Shown: positions 45,801 through 53,596 of the stretch, piece by piece
Layout: each line of letters starts with the position of its first letter
Numbering within the stretch: the stretch's first letter is position 1
Origin: Mycobacterium asiaticum
GTDB taxonomy: Bacteria; Actinomycetota; Actinomycetes; Mycobacteriales; Mycobacteriaceae
Direction of reading: 5' to 3'
DNA: 64,000 nt
Assembly: GCF_001673635.1 (NCBI RefSeq)
Contig: NZ_LZMH01000069.1
Location: 186,001 to 250,000, forward strand
Position numbers and translations under genes: made by a program
The notes under the pieces: generated by a model
Databases searched by the model: none
Seen by the model: only the letters and a program-made list of their open reading frames with translations
What the model was told of the DNA's origin: nothing

Positions 45801-46974
45801 TCGGGTTCATGTCGCGGGTCTGCGGGGAGGCCGCCTCGCCGCGCTCGGCCAGTTCGGCGCGTACGGCCGCGAAGAATTCCCGCGGCAGGCCGCACACGAA
45901 TCGCGGCCAGGTGTACCGCTGCGCCCAGTCGCGGTGGATCGCGGTGACCCACTTGTTCGGGGGTGTGTAGTCGGTGCCGACCGGCAGCAGCACATTGCGG
46001 GTCCGCGCCACCTTCTTCAGTTGGTGGAACTGTGCGTAGGTGGCCTGCTCCGCCTCATCGAGGGTGGTCGACTCGTCCATCCACCAGCCCGCCGAGTAGT
46101 GCGCTGGCATGTAGTGGGTGAGCAGGCCACGACCCGAGGGCGAGATCCACTCGAATTCGCTGCTGAACTGCATCCGGTCGAGGTCGCCGCCCTGGCCCGG
46201 ACCCCATTGGTGGTGTGGTCCGCGGGCCCACGAACTCGACGTCAGCCCGGCATCGGCGGCCATCCCGGGGAACTGCGGATCGTGGCCGAACACGTCGAGC
46301 TGCCATGCCGTTGCCGGGTCGGCTCCCAGCACGTCACGCTGAAACCCGATGCCGTGCACAAAGTTTCGGATCGTCGTCTCCGGGCTGATGAGGTTGGTGT
46401 TCGGCTCGTTGTAGGTGCCGCCCATCACCTCGACCCGACCCTCGGTGAAGAAACGGCGCAGGTCGGCGCGATCCTCGGGATGGGTGTCCCAGTACGGCTT
46501 GAGGTAGTCGACCTCGGCCAGCACGAATTTGTACTCCGGTTCACGGCGGGCCATTTCCAGATGTGCGTGGACCAGTTCGAACCCGTTGCTCTGCCGGCAT
46601 CGTCCCGGCGGATCTTCCTGCCATTGGCTGGTGTAGGCGCCCTGGGTGTTCCACCACACCGGGTCGTAATGAAAGTGACTGACCATGAACATCGTCCAGC
46701 CCGGCTCGGCGATCACGAACTCGAAAGCCAGCTCCGACTTGTCGGACCGTGCCGACGCGGTTCGCCGCCGGCCGACGACCGGATGTTGTACGCACACCGG
46801 GATTTCCACGACCTCGGCTCCGGGTTGGGCGACCGCGTCCCCACCCAGACCGTCACCGGTGATCTCCAGCGGCGTGGGTGCGGTGCAGCCGGAAACGGTG
46901 ACGCGGGCCAGCTGCACGGGCGCGTCCGGCGGGCCGACGAACAGCTCGGTCGCTTCCGCCGAAACCAGCCGCAT
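42802..46974 (-). CDS. Glycoside hydrolase family 38 alpha-mannosidase (Rv0648-like)
   Basis: A 1390-residue GH38 enzyme. The zinc-binding HFHYDPVWWN (H100, H102, D104) and the nucleophile segment AWQLDVFGHDPQFPG (D227) are intact. The GH38 middle domain (YTGKDVSFIDTKQANRAAENAVLHAERFAVFAALL ... AYGAHHDAITGSESDQVYLDLL) and a C-terminal beta domain follow. C-terminal NEW3-like beta-sandwich repeats (APGEATSLTVTVGSRA) bring the length up. It hydrolyses alpha-mannosides, perhaps mannan or lipoarabinomannan fragments. No signal peptide seen, so possibly cytosolic. Starts 9 bp after the WYL regulator in the same operon. About 95 residues precede the catalytic motif. Confidence 0.92.
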   Translation of the reverse strand: MRLVSAEATELFVGPPDAPVQLARVTVSGCTAPTPLEITGDGLGGDAVAQPGAEVVEIPVCVQHPVVGRRRTASARSDKSELAFEFVIAEPGWTMFMVSHFHYDPVWWNTQGAYTSQWQEDPPGRCRQSNGFELVHAHLEMARREPEYKFVLAEVDYLKPYWDTHPEDRADLRRFFTEGRVEVMGGTYNEPNTNLISPETTIRNFVHGIGFQRDVLGADPATAWQLDVFGHDPQFPGMAADAGLTSSSWARGPHHQWGPGQGGDLDRMQFSSEFEWISPSGRGLLTHYMPAHYSAGWWMDESTTLDEAEQATYAQFHQLKKVARTRNVLLPVGTDYTPPNKWVTAIHRDWAQRYTWPRFVCGLPREFFAAVRAELAERGEAASPQTRDMNPIYTGKDVSFIDTKQANRAAENAVLHAERFAVFAALLTGAEYPQAAFAKAWVQLAYGAHHDAITGSESDQVYLDLLTGWRDAWELGSTARDNSLRLLSSAVAAAPDTIVVWNPLTQRRTDIVTARLDPPRERVRVLDSDSAEVPAHIEHDGRSVTWLARDVPSLGWRCYRVLPGGEPAGWEPTNGTEIANAHYRLTVDPERGGAVDSLSRDGRQLLAAGRLGNALAVYEEYPSHPTQGEGPWHLLPKGPVVCSSEAPATVQAYRGPLGQRLVVRGRIGTLLRYTQTVTLWRDVDRVDCRTTIHDFVGEDRLVRLRWPCPVPGAVPVSEVGDAVIGRGFALLHDGDRSVDTADHLWTLDNPAYGWFGLSSAARIRIGKTAVRAVAVAEVVVPSESESGPLARDLMVALVRAGVTATCGGADKPRYGHLDVDSNLPDARIALGGPARNPFTAAVLAGADRAYTTELVRQLAHGGTARVWVPAATPLATVWQPDADLRDPCALPVLIVDGSDARDLAAAIAAVVDDLGDAEISVTQRAPSGAEPFEDHTVALLNRGVPSFAVDADGTLHTALMRSCTGWPSGIWIDDPRRTAPDGSNFQLQHWTHDFDYALVSGGGDWRRAGLPARSAQFANPLLAVAAGESHGVLPAVGSLLHIEPADTVQLGALKVAGNPLAAGRAAPVEPSRVALRLVESTGAPARVAAGTDVGVLSALEQADLLERPERSTRTINLHGYQVATALGRLEIPAVRVAPTALAADAEPAQPLYARYWLHNRGPAPLGGLPAVAHLHPRQVNVTAGSDLREVVLRLTAASDCTDTSLGGRVELVCPDDWSVAPVELPFTLGAGEYLETDVVLRIPARTPAGLYPVRAQLRITDADVPAAWRQVVEDVAVVAVDTDTDELVHLVDGPGDIELAPGEATSLTVTVGSRARADLALEAHLISPWGAWEWIGPAAQGACLPAGGTARLAFDVTPPAWLEPGQWWALVRVGCAGRLLYSPAVEVTVR

Positions 46975-46983
46975 GACCGCACC

Positions 46984-47958
46984 TTACGGCGGTCCGCCGG
47001 CATGGTGAAGACGTCGGGCGACGGCTTGGGCGGCGGTCCGCACCGCCGGCGGCTCGAGCACCTCGAAATCTCCGGGCACCATCGCCAGATGCAGTACCAG
47101 CGTTTCCGGGTCGTCACCGCCGGCGGTCACCACGCAGGCATTGGCACCATCGGGTTCGACGCGCATCGACTGCGGGGAGAAATAGTGCGAAACCGTCGCC
47201 GCCGGCAGCCGATAGCGCACCCGGGCCACGTACCGGTAGGGCGCCGCGCTGATCGCATGCTGCACGTACTCGCGTGCGTCCGGCGCGGCCCGGGGTACGA
47301 ACGTGCTACCGGCTGCGACGACGTCACCCATCCGGTCGAGCCGCAGGCTGCGCCAGTCGTCCCGGTCCCGGTCATATGCCAGCAGGTACCAGCGCCGGCC
47401 GGTGGTCACCAGGTGGTAGGGCTCCAGTCGCCGTCGGCTCGGGTTGCCGTCGCGGTCGGTGTAGTCGGCGGCGACGTGCTCGTGGTCCCGGCAGGCCCGC
47501 GCCAGCGTCATCAAAGTGTCGGGTTCGACGGCATCGGAGGGCTCGGACGTGAGCGTGACCGTCGCGTCGTGCACGGCGGTCACCTGCGCACGCAGGCGTG
47601 CCGGCATCACCTGATCCAGCTTGCTCAGCGCCCGCAGCGCCGAATCCCCCACCCCGGCGACGCTGCCGCCGGCCGCGAGCCGCAGGCAAACCGCCATGGC
47701 CACCGCCTCGTCGGGGTCCAGCAGCAACGGGGGCAGCGCGGCGCCGGCGCCCAGCCGGTATCCGCCGCCCTGGCCCTTGCTCGCCTCGACCGGATAACCC
47801 AGCTCACGCAACCGCTCGACGTCGCGGCGCACACTGCGCGTGGTCACCGCCAGCCGCTCGGCCAACTCCTCGCCCGTCCACACGCGCCGCGATTGCAGCA
47901 GACCCAGCAGCTGCAGCACCCGGCTGGTTGTCGCGGACACGAGTTCAGTCTGCCCCAC
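46984..47958 (-). CDS. WYL-domain transcriptional regulator (YafY/DeoR-like HTH)
   Basis: A 324-residue regulator. The winged HTH is at residues 10-65 (RVLQLLGLLQSRRVWTGEELAERLAVTTRSVRRDVERLRELGYPVEASKGQGGGYRLG, seen as LAVTTRSVRRDVERLREL). The WYL domain is at about 150-230 (SRRRLEPYHLVTTGRRWYLLAYDRDRDDWRSLRLDRM). The C-terminal WCX extension follows. It starts at GTG 47958 or GTG 47940. Divergent from two DinB-like genes with a perfect palindrome between, and 9 bp upstream of the mannosidase gene, so it may control both sides. Confidence 0.88.
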   Translation of the reverse strand: MGQTELVSATTSRVLQLLGLLQSRRVWTGEELAERLAVTTRSVRRDVERLRELGYPVEASKGQGGGYRLGAGAALPPLLLDPDEAVAMAVCLRLAAGGSVAGVGDSALRALSKLDQVMPARLRAQVTAVHDATVTLTSEPSDAVEPDTLMTLARACRDHEHVAADYTDRDGNPSRRRLEPYHLVTTGRRWYLLAYDRDRDDWRSLRLDRMGDVVAAGSTFVPRAAPDAREYVQHAISAAPYRYVARVRYRLPAATVSHYFSPQSMRVEPDGANACVVTAGGDDPETLVLHLAMVPGDFEVLEPPAVRTAAQAVARRLHHAGGPP

Positions 47959-47963
47959 ATCGA

Positions 47964-47978
47964 GGACAGAAACTGTCC
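47964..47978. promoter_or_regulatory. Palindromic operator between the WYL regulator and DinB-like genes
   Basis: GGACAGAAACTGTCC, perfect 6-bp arms around AAA. Lies 5 bp beyond the WYL start and 24 bp upstream of the DinB-like ATG, the expected place for a regulator site. Confidence 0.65.
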
Positions 47979-48002
47979 GCTATTGCTGGAAGGCTAGGGG
48001 AC

Positions 48003-48524
48003 ATGACCGACCTGACGAACCAACTGGCCGACCAGCTCGACGTCCACTGGCGCAGCCACTTGCGCCCGCGCCTGGACGGGCTGACCGACGACGAATACTT
48101 CTGGCAACCGGTCCCCGGCTGCTGGACGGTGCATCCAGGCGGTGGGGTGGACTTCGCGTACCCGCCGCCCGAGCCGTCGCCGTTCACCACGATCGCGTGG
48201 CGTCTGGCGCACGTGATCGTCGGCGTTTTCGCGATGCGCAACCACAGCCACTTCGGCGCCCCGCCCGCCGACTACCAGAGTTGGCCCTATGCCACCGACG
48301 CCGCCACCGCGCTGCACCAACTCGACGACGTCTACACCACCTGGATGGACGGCGTGCGGTCATTATCGACCGAAGGCCTCAGCCGCCCGTGCGGTCCGGC
48401 CGAAGGTCCCTACGCCGACTACGCGCTCAGCGAACTGGTGTTGCACATCAACCGGGAGGCGATTCATCACGGCGCCGAAATCGCCTGCCTGCGCGACCTT
48501 TACCAACACAGCCGGAAGGACTGA
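48003..48524 (+). CDS. DinB-superfamily protein
   Basis: A 173-residue four-helix-bundle protein of the DinB/MDMPI type. Metal-ligand-type histidines are in WRLAHVIVGVFAMRN (about residue 70), and VLHINREAIHHGAEIACLRDLY near 147-165 carries the HxxxH pair. Such proteins act as thiol transferases (mycothiol or bacillithiol dependent) or have unknown function. ATG 48003 is preceded by GGAAGG. Divergent from the WYL regulator; WYL-DinB pairs are common in actinobacteria. The next gene, 2 bp on, is of the same superfamily. Confidence 0.82.
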   Translation: MTDLTNQLADQLDVHWRSHLRPRLDGLTDDEYFWQPVPGCWTVHPGGGVDFAYPPPEPSPFTTIAWRLAHVIVGVFAMRNHSHFGAPPADYQSWPYATDAATALHQLDDVYTTWMDGVRSLSTEGLSRPCGPAEGPYADYALSELVLHINREAIHHGAEIACLRDLYQHSRKD

Positions 48525-48526
48525 GC

Positions 48527-49120
48527 ATGCCCGCATTTGCCCCGCCCGTGGCCGACGAACGCAGCGCCCTGCGCGAATATCTCGCATACCACCAGAGCGC
48601 CTACTTCGCGGTGTCCTTCGGACTGACCGACGAGCAGGCACGCTCGACGCCGTCGGTCAGCGCCCTGTCCATCGGTGGCCTGATCAAACACGCCACCGGT
48701 ATGCAGCGCAGTTGGATGACCCGTGTTGCCGCCGCACCACAGGCGCCGCCGAGCGACCCGCGCCCGTTCGCCGAGATCGCCAAGGCCATCGCCGACCAGC
48801 ACGTGATGCGGCCCGACGAGACGCTCGACGGAGTGTTGCATGCGCTGGCGGCGCAGAATGCCGAATCGCTGCGCATCGTGGAGACGGCGGACCTCGGCGC
48901 GCGCGTCCCGGTGCCACGGGACGCCCCCTGGTTCCCTACCGACATCGAGGCCTGGTCGGTGCGCTGGGTGATCTTGCACGTGATCAACGAATTGGCCCGA
49001 CATGCCGGCCACGCCGACATCGTCCGGGAAAGCATCGACGGCGCGACGATGTACGAATTGATCGCCGGCCGCGAAAATTGGCCGGCAACACCCTGGCTAA
49101 CGCCCTGGCAGTCCAGGTAA
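48527..49120 (+). CDS. DinB/DUF664-type protein, second of a tandem pair
   Basis: A 197-residue protein. GLIKHATGMQRSWM near 50-63 and ILHVINELARHAGHADIVRESIDG near 152-175 carry the spaced histidines of the DUF664/DinB metal site (GLIKH, HVINELARHAGH). A mycothiol-dependent enzyme is possible. ATG 48527 lies 2 bp after the stop of the first DinB-like gene, with GGAAGGA 5-6 nt before, so they form one transcript. Confidence 0.83.
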   Translation: MPAFAPPVADERSALREYLAYHQSAYFAVSFGLTDEQARSTPSVSALSIGGLIKHATGMQRSWMTRVAAAPQAPPSDPRPFAEIAKAIADQHVMRPDETLDGVLHALAAQNAESLRIVETADLGARVPVPRDAPWFPTDIEAWSVRWVILHVINELARHAGHADIVRESIDGATMYELIAGRENWPATPWLTPWQSR

Positions 49121-49227
49121 AACACCTCACCCGGGGATTTCGGGGCGCATATTCCGGTGCGTGAGCGCAGTCACGCAAATTGGGATCGAATTGGGAAACG
49201 ACTACTCCGATTTGGCACACTGCAGAA

Positions 49228-50574
49228 ATGAGTTCCACTAAACATCGCGACGTGGCCAAGCTTGACCGGGTGCCGCTCCCGGTGGAAGCGGCCCGGGTAG
49301 CTGCCACCGGTTGGCAGGTCACCCGCACCGCCGCTCGGGTGGTGACCAGCCTGCCGGGCAAAGGTTCCTGGCAACAGAAAATCATCAAGCAGATCCCTCA
49401 GACCTTCGCCGACCTTGGCCCGACCTATGTGAAATTCGGGCAGATCATCGCGTCCAGTCCCGGCGCCTTCGGTGAATCGCTGTCGCGCGAGTTCCGCGGC
49501 CTGCTGGACCGGGTTCCGCCGGCGGACACCGAGGAAGTGCACAAGCTGTTCGTCGAGGAACTCGGTGACGAGCCGGCGAACCTGTTCGCCAGCTTTGACG
49601 AGAAGCCGTTCGCGTCGGCGTCCATCGCACAGGTGCACTACGCCACCCTCAAGACAGGTGAGGAGGTCGTGGTCAAGATCCAGCGGCCGGGTATCCGTCG
49701 CCGAGTCGCCGCTGACCTGCAGATCCTGCAGCGCTTTGCCCAGGCCGTCGAGCTGGCCAAGCTGGGCCGGCGGCTGTCTGCCCAAGACGTGGTCGCCGAC
49801 TTCTCCGACAACCTGGCCGAGGAGCTGGACTTCCGTCTCGAGGCGCAGTCGATGGACGCCTGGGTCTCGCACCTGCACACATCCCCGCTCGGTAAGAACA
49901 TCCGGGTGCCGCAGGTGCACTGGAACTTCACCAGCGAGCGGGTGCTGACGATGGAACGGGTGCACGGCATCCGGATCGACGACGTCGCTGCCATCCGCAA
50001 GGCCGGCTTCGACGGCACCGAGTTGGTCAAGGCGTTGTTGTTCAGCGTGTTCGAGGGCGGGCTGCGGCACGGGTTGTTCCACGGCGACCTGCACGCGGGC
50101 AACCTCTACGTCGACGCCGAGGGCCGCATCGTGTTCTTCGACTTCGGCATCATGGGCCGCATCGATCCGCGCACCCGCTGGCTGCTGCGTGAGCTGGTCT
50201 ACGCGCTGCTGGTCAAGAAGGACCACGCCGCGGCGGGCAAGATCGTCGTGCTGATGGGGGCGGTCGGGACCGTGAAGCCCGAAGCTCAGGCCGCCAAGGA
50301 CCTGGAGAAGTTCGCCACCCCGCTGACCATGCAGTCGCTTGGCGACATGTCCTATGCCGACATCGGCCGGCAGCTGTCGGCGCTGGCCGACGCCTACGAC
50401 GTGAAACTGCCCCGGGAATTGGTTTTGATCGGCAAGCAGTTCCTCTATGTCGAGCGGTATATGAAGCTACTGGCCCCGAAATGGCAGATGATGTCTGACC
50501 CGCAGCTGACCGGGTACTTCGCCAACTTCATGGTGGAAGTGAGCCGCGAGCACCAATCGGACGTAGAGGTTTAA
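49228..50574 (+). CDS. ABC1/UbiB-family atypical protein kinase-like (Rv0647c-like)
   Basis: A 448-residue UbiB/ADCK family protein. Hallmarks are the KxGQ motif in YVKFGQIIASSPG near residue 70, the Ala-rich loop PFASASIAQVHYATLKTGEEVVVKIQRPG near 129-157, HGDLHAGN near 288-295 and DFGIMG near 308. Family members are membrane-associated ATPases supporting quinone or lipid metabolism. ATG 49228 is taken; the upstream in-frame start at 49180 lacks a ribosome site. Abuts lipG directly, stop followed by its GTG, and heads the lipG-mmaA block. Confidence 0.9.
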   Translation: MSSTKHRDVAKLDRVPLPVEAARVAATGWQVTRTAARVVTSLPGKGSWQQKIIKQIPQTFADLGPTYVKFGQIIASSPGAFGESLSREFRGLLDRVPPADTEEVHKLFVEELGDEPANLFASFDEKPFASASIAQVHYATLKTGEEVVVKIQRPGIRRRVAADLQILQRFAQAVELAKLGRRLSAQDVVADFSDNLAEELDFRLEAQSMDAWVSHLHTSPLGKNIRVPQVHWNFTSERVLTMERVHGIRIDDVAAIRKAGFDGTELVKALLFSVFEGGLRHGLFHGDLHAGNLYVDAEGRIVFFDFGIMGRIDPRTRWLLRELVYALLVKKDHAAAGKIVVLMGAVGTVKPEAQAAKDLEKFATPLTMQSLGDMSYADIGRQLSALADAYDVKLPRELVLIGKQFLYVERYMKLLAPKWQMMSDPQLTGYFANFMVEVSREHQSDVEV

Positions 50575-51498
50575 GTGGAAGTTCGAAGTGGCTTTGCCAA
50601 ATCAGGTTCGGGCGATGTTGAGCTGTACTACGAGGACATGGGTGAGCTGAACCATCCGCCTGTGCTGCTCATCATGGGTCTGGGCGCGCAGATGCTGCTG
50701 TGGCGGACCGAGTTCTGCGAGCAGCTCGTCGGCCAGGGCTTGCGCGTCATCCGCTACGACAATCGCGATGTCGGGCTGTCGACCAAGACGCAGCGTTATC
50801 GCTCACCGCAGCCGCTGGTGCTGCGGCTGGCCCGATCCTGGCTCGGCTTGCCGAGCCAGGCGGCCTACACGCTAGAGGACCTGGCCGACGACGCTGCGGC
50901 GATCCTCGATCACCTGGACATCGACGACGCGCACGTTGTCGGCGCCTCGATGGGAGGCATGATCGCGCAGGTGTTCGCGGCGCGGTTCGCCGAACGAACC
51001 AAGTCTCTGGGCGTCATCTTCTCCAGCAACAATCATCGGTTCCTGCCACCGCCCGCTCCGCGCGCGTTGCTGTCGCTGATCAAGGGACCGCCGCCGAACT
51101 CCCCGCGCGAGGTGATCATCGACAACTCGGTTCGGGTCAGCAAGATCATCGGAAGCCCCGGCTATCCGACCCCGGAGGAACAGATGCGGGCCGACGCGGC
51201 CGAGGCATACGATCGGAACTTCCATCCGTGGGGCATTTCCCAGCAGTTCAGCGCCATATTGGGCAGTGGCAGCTTGCTGCAATACGATCGGCGCATCGTT
51301 GCTCCGACCGTCGTGATCCACGGCCGTGCCGATAAGTTGATGCGTCCCTTCGGCGGCCGCGCGGTAGCGCGGGCCATCGATGGCGCACGACTGGTGCTGG
51401 TCGACGGCATGGGGCATGACCTGCCGAAACAGTTGTGGGATAAGGTAATCAGCGAACTCAGGAGCAACTTCGCCGCAGCCAGCAGCGCTCAACAATAG
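50575..51498 (+). CDS. lipG: Alpha/beta hydrolase LipG
   Basis: A 307-residue alpha/beta hydrolase. The nucleophile elbow is GASMGG (serine near residue 124), the acid lies in HGRADKLM near 247 and the histidine in DGMGHDLP near 277. LipG of M. tuberculosis is described as a phospholipase/thioesterase, and its clustering with mmaA genes suggests a role in mycolate processing. The GTG start follows immediately after the TAA of the UbiB-like gene, with AGAGG upstream overlapping it. 97 bp to mmaA1. Confidence 0.9.
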   Translation: MEVRSGFAKSGSGDVELYYEDMGELNHPPVLLIMGLGAQMLLWRTEFCEQLVGQGLRVIRYDNRDVGLSTKTQRYRSPQPLVLRLARSWLGLPSQAAYTLEDLADDAAAILDHLDIDDAHVVGASMGGMIAQVFAARFAERTKSLGVIFSSNNHRFLPPPAPRALLSLIKGPPPNSPREVIIDNSVRVSKIIGSPGYPTPEEQMRADAAEAYDRNFHPWGISQQFSAILGSGSLLQYDRRIVAPTVVIHGRADKLMRPFGGRAVARAIDGARLVLVDGMGHDLPKQLWDKVISELRSNFAAASSAQQ

Positions 51499-51595
51499 GT
51501 ACGACAAGGCCTCCCTTATCCGGGCTGGCATTTGGGTTGGCACCGCCGCGCGCAATATGCGAAATTGCTACCGTTGACACTGGAGGTTTTCTGAC

Positions 51596-52456
51596 ATGGC
51601 CGAGTTGAAGCCGTATTACGAAGAGTCGCAAGCGACATACGACATCTCCGACGACTTCTTTGCCTTGTTCCTCGACCCCAACATGGTCTACACCTGCGCC
51701 TACTTCGAGCGCGACGACATGACCCTCGAAGAAGCGCAACTGGCAAAGCTCGACCTGGCGCTGGGCAAGCTGAACCTCGAGCCTGGCATGACGTTGCTCG
51801 ACGTCGGCTGTGGCTGGGGCGGAGCGGTGGTGCGCGCGCTGACGAAGTACGACGTGAACGTCATCGGCATCACGCTGAGCCGTCACCACTACGAGCGCAG
51901 CAAAGCCCGGTTGGCGGAGATCCCGACGTCCCGTCGCGCCGAGGCACGCCTGCAGGGCTGGGAAGAGTTCGACGAGAAGGTCGACCGGATCGTCAGTTTC
52001 GAGGCGTTCGACGCGTTCAAGAAGGAGCGCTGGCCGGTCTTCTTCGACCGCTCCTACGACATGCTGCCCGACGATGGCCGGATGCTGTTGCACAGCATCT
52101 TCACCCACGAGCAGACCTACTGGCGCGACCACGGCATCACCGTGACGATGAGCGATCTGCGGTTCTTCCGCTTCCTGGCCACCGAGATCTTCCCGGGCGG
52201 CGGCATGTGCGGCGAGGTCGACATCATCGACAACGCCAAGAACAGCGGATTCTCGGTCGACCAAATTCAATATCTGCAGCCGCATTACGCGCGGACGTTG
52301 GACATATGGGCAGCCAATCTCGAGGCGAATCGCGAAAAGGCGATCGAAATCCAGTCCCAAGAGGTCTACGACCGCTTTATGCGCTACCTGACCGGCTGCG
52401 CGGGCCTGTTCCGGAAGGGCCTGTCGAACGTGGCGCAATACACCCTGACGAAATAG
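51596..52456 (+). CDS. mmaA1: Mycolic acid cyclopropane-synthase-family methyltransferase MmaA1
   Basis: A 286-residue SAM-dependent mycolate methyltransferase. SAM motif LLDVGCGWGGAVVRAL is near residue 65, the substrate-side motif VYTCAYFERDDMTLEEAQLAKLDLALGKL is near 31-60, and GWEEFDEKVDRIVSFEAFDAF is near 122-142. VSFEAFDAF and the YERSKARLAEI segment distinguish it from the other three paralogues and match MmaA1, which makes the distal trans-methyl branch of oxygenated mycolates. ATG 51596 has GGAGG 8-9 nt upstream. Confidence 0.92.
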   Translation: MAELKPYYEESQATYDISDDFFALFLDPNMVYTCAYFERDDMTLEEAQLAKLDLALGKLNLEPGMTLLDVGCGWGGAVVRALTKYDVNVIGITLSRHHYERSKARLAEIPTSRRAEARLQGWEEFDEKVDRIVSFEAFDAFKKERWPVFFDRSYDMLPDDGRMLLHSIFTHEQTYWRDHGITVTMSDLRFFRFLATEIFPGGGMCGEVDIIDNAKNSGFSVDQIQYLQPHYARTLDIWAANLEANREKAIEIQSQEVYDRFMRYLTGCAGLFRKGLSNVAQYTLTK

Positions 52457-52497
52457 CGCGGACCAGGCTGACCAGGCATTACGTCATCGCAATTTAG

Positions 52498-52515
52498 TGA
52501 TGCAGCGCTGCATCA
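52498..52515. promoter_or_regulatory. 18-bp perfect palindrome upstream of mmaA2
   Basis: TGATGCAGCGCTGCATCA is its own reverse complement. It lies in the 152-bp mmaA1-mmaA2 gap, 93 bp before the mmaA2 ATG. No adjacent regulator gene explains it. Confidence 0.6.
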
Positions 52516-52608
52516 GATAGTCTGCCTCAGGCATGCGCGGGGGGTATGCGAGACGTTTTTCGGCATGCGACCGTGGGGCCTTTGTGGTCCGGAAAGGCAA
52601 CACCGAAC

Positions 52609-53472
52609 ATGGCTGACAAGCTGAAGCCGCACTTCGACGACGTGCAGGCGCACTACGACCTGTCCGACGACTTCTTCCGGCTGTTCCTGGATCCCACCCA
52701 GACCTACAGCTGCGCGTATTTCGAGCGTGAGGACATGACGCTGGAAGAGGCGCAGATCGCCAAGATCGACCTGGCGCTGGGCAAGCTGGGTCTGCAGCCG
52801 GGTATGACGCTGTTGGACGTGGGCTGCGGCTGGGGTGCGACCATGCGCCGCGCCATCGAGAAGTACGACGTCAACGTCGTCGGGCTGACCCTGTCCAAGA
52901 ACCAGGCCAACCACGTGCAGCAGACCTTCGACGCGATGGACACCCAGCGCACCCGGCGGGTGCTGTTGGAGGGCTGGGAGCAGTTCGACGAGCCCGTCGA
53001 CCGCATTGTCAGCATCGGCGCGTTCGAGCACTTCGGCTTCGACCGCTACGACGACTTCTTCGCTCTGGCCTACCGGGTGCTGCCCGCGGACGGCGTCATG
53101 CTGCTGCACACAATCACCGCGTTGATCCCGGACCAGATGATCGAGCGCGGGATGCCGCTGACCTTCGAGATGGCCCGCTTCATCAAGTTCATCGTCACCG
53201 AGATCTTCCCCGGCGGCCGGCTGCCGTCGATCGAGAAGGTCGACGAGCACGCCACCAAGGCCGGCTTCCGCCTCACCCGTCGTCAGTCGCTGCAGGCCCA
53301 CTACGCCCGCACCCTGGACCTGTGGGCCGAGGCCCTGCAGGCACGGCGCGACGAGGCCATCGAGATCCAGTCCGAAGAGGTCTACGAGCGCTACATGAAG
53401 TATCTGACCGGCTGCGCGGACGCGTTCCGGGTCGGCTACATCGACGTCAACCAGTTCACGCTGGAGAAGTAG
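52609..53472 (+). CDS. mmaA2: Mycolic acid cyclopropane synthase MmaA2
   Basis: A 287-residue SAM-dependent enzyme starting MADKLKPHFDDVQAHYDLSDD. The SAM loop TLLDVGCGWGATMRRAIEKYDVNVVGLTLSKNQ is near residues 62-95, and the conserved GAFEHFG is near 136. The end GYIDVNQFTLEK and NHVQQTFDAMDT match MmaA2, which makes the distal cyclopropane of alpha-mycolates and the cis-cyclopropane of methoxymycolates. ATG 52609 follows GGAAAGG about 11 nt upstream. The gap before it contains the 18-bp palindrome. Confidence 0.92.
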   Translation: MADKLKPHFDDVQAHYDLSDDFFRLFLDPTQTYSCAYFEREDMTLEEAQIAKIDLALGKLGLQPGMTLLDVGCGWGATMRRAIEKYDVNVVGLTLSKNQANHVQQTFDAMDTQRTRRVLLEGWEQFDEPVDRIVSIGAFEHFGFDRYDDFFALAYRVLPADGVMLLHTITALIPDQMIERGMPLTFEMARFIKFIVTEIFPGGRLPSIEKVDEHATKAGFRLTRRQSLQAHYARTLDLWAEALQARRDEAIEIQSEEVYERYMKYLTGCADAFRVGYIDVNQFTLEK

Positions 53473-53596
53473 CGCCCGCCCCGCTGCACAAAGCCCCTTG
53501 CCAGCGTCTTCAAATACGAAGGATGGGGCGCAGCACGTGTAGGGTGCCGAAGGTAGTCACCTCGCGGGGGGGTGAGCTGTCCTACTGGGAGGACAC
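53473..53596. other. mmaA2-mmaA3 intergenic region with an SD-masking hairpin
   Basis: 124 bp. TGTCCT (53578-53583) pairs with AGGACA (53590-53595) directly before the mmaA3 ATG, and the right arm overlaps the GGAGGA ribosome site. Confidence 0.4.
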
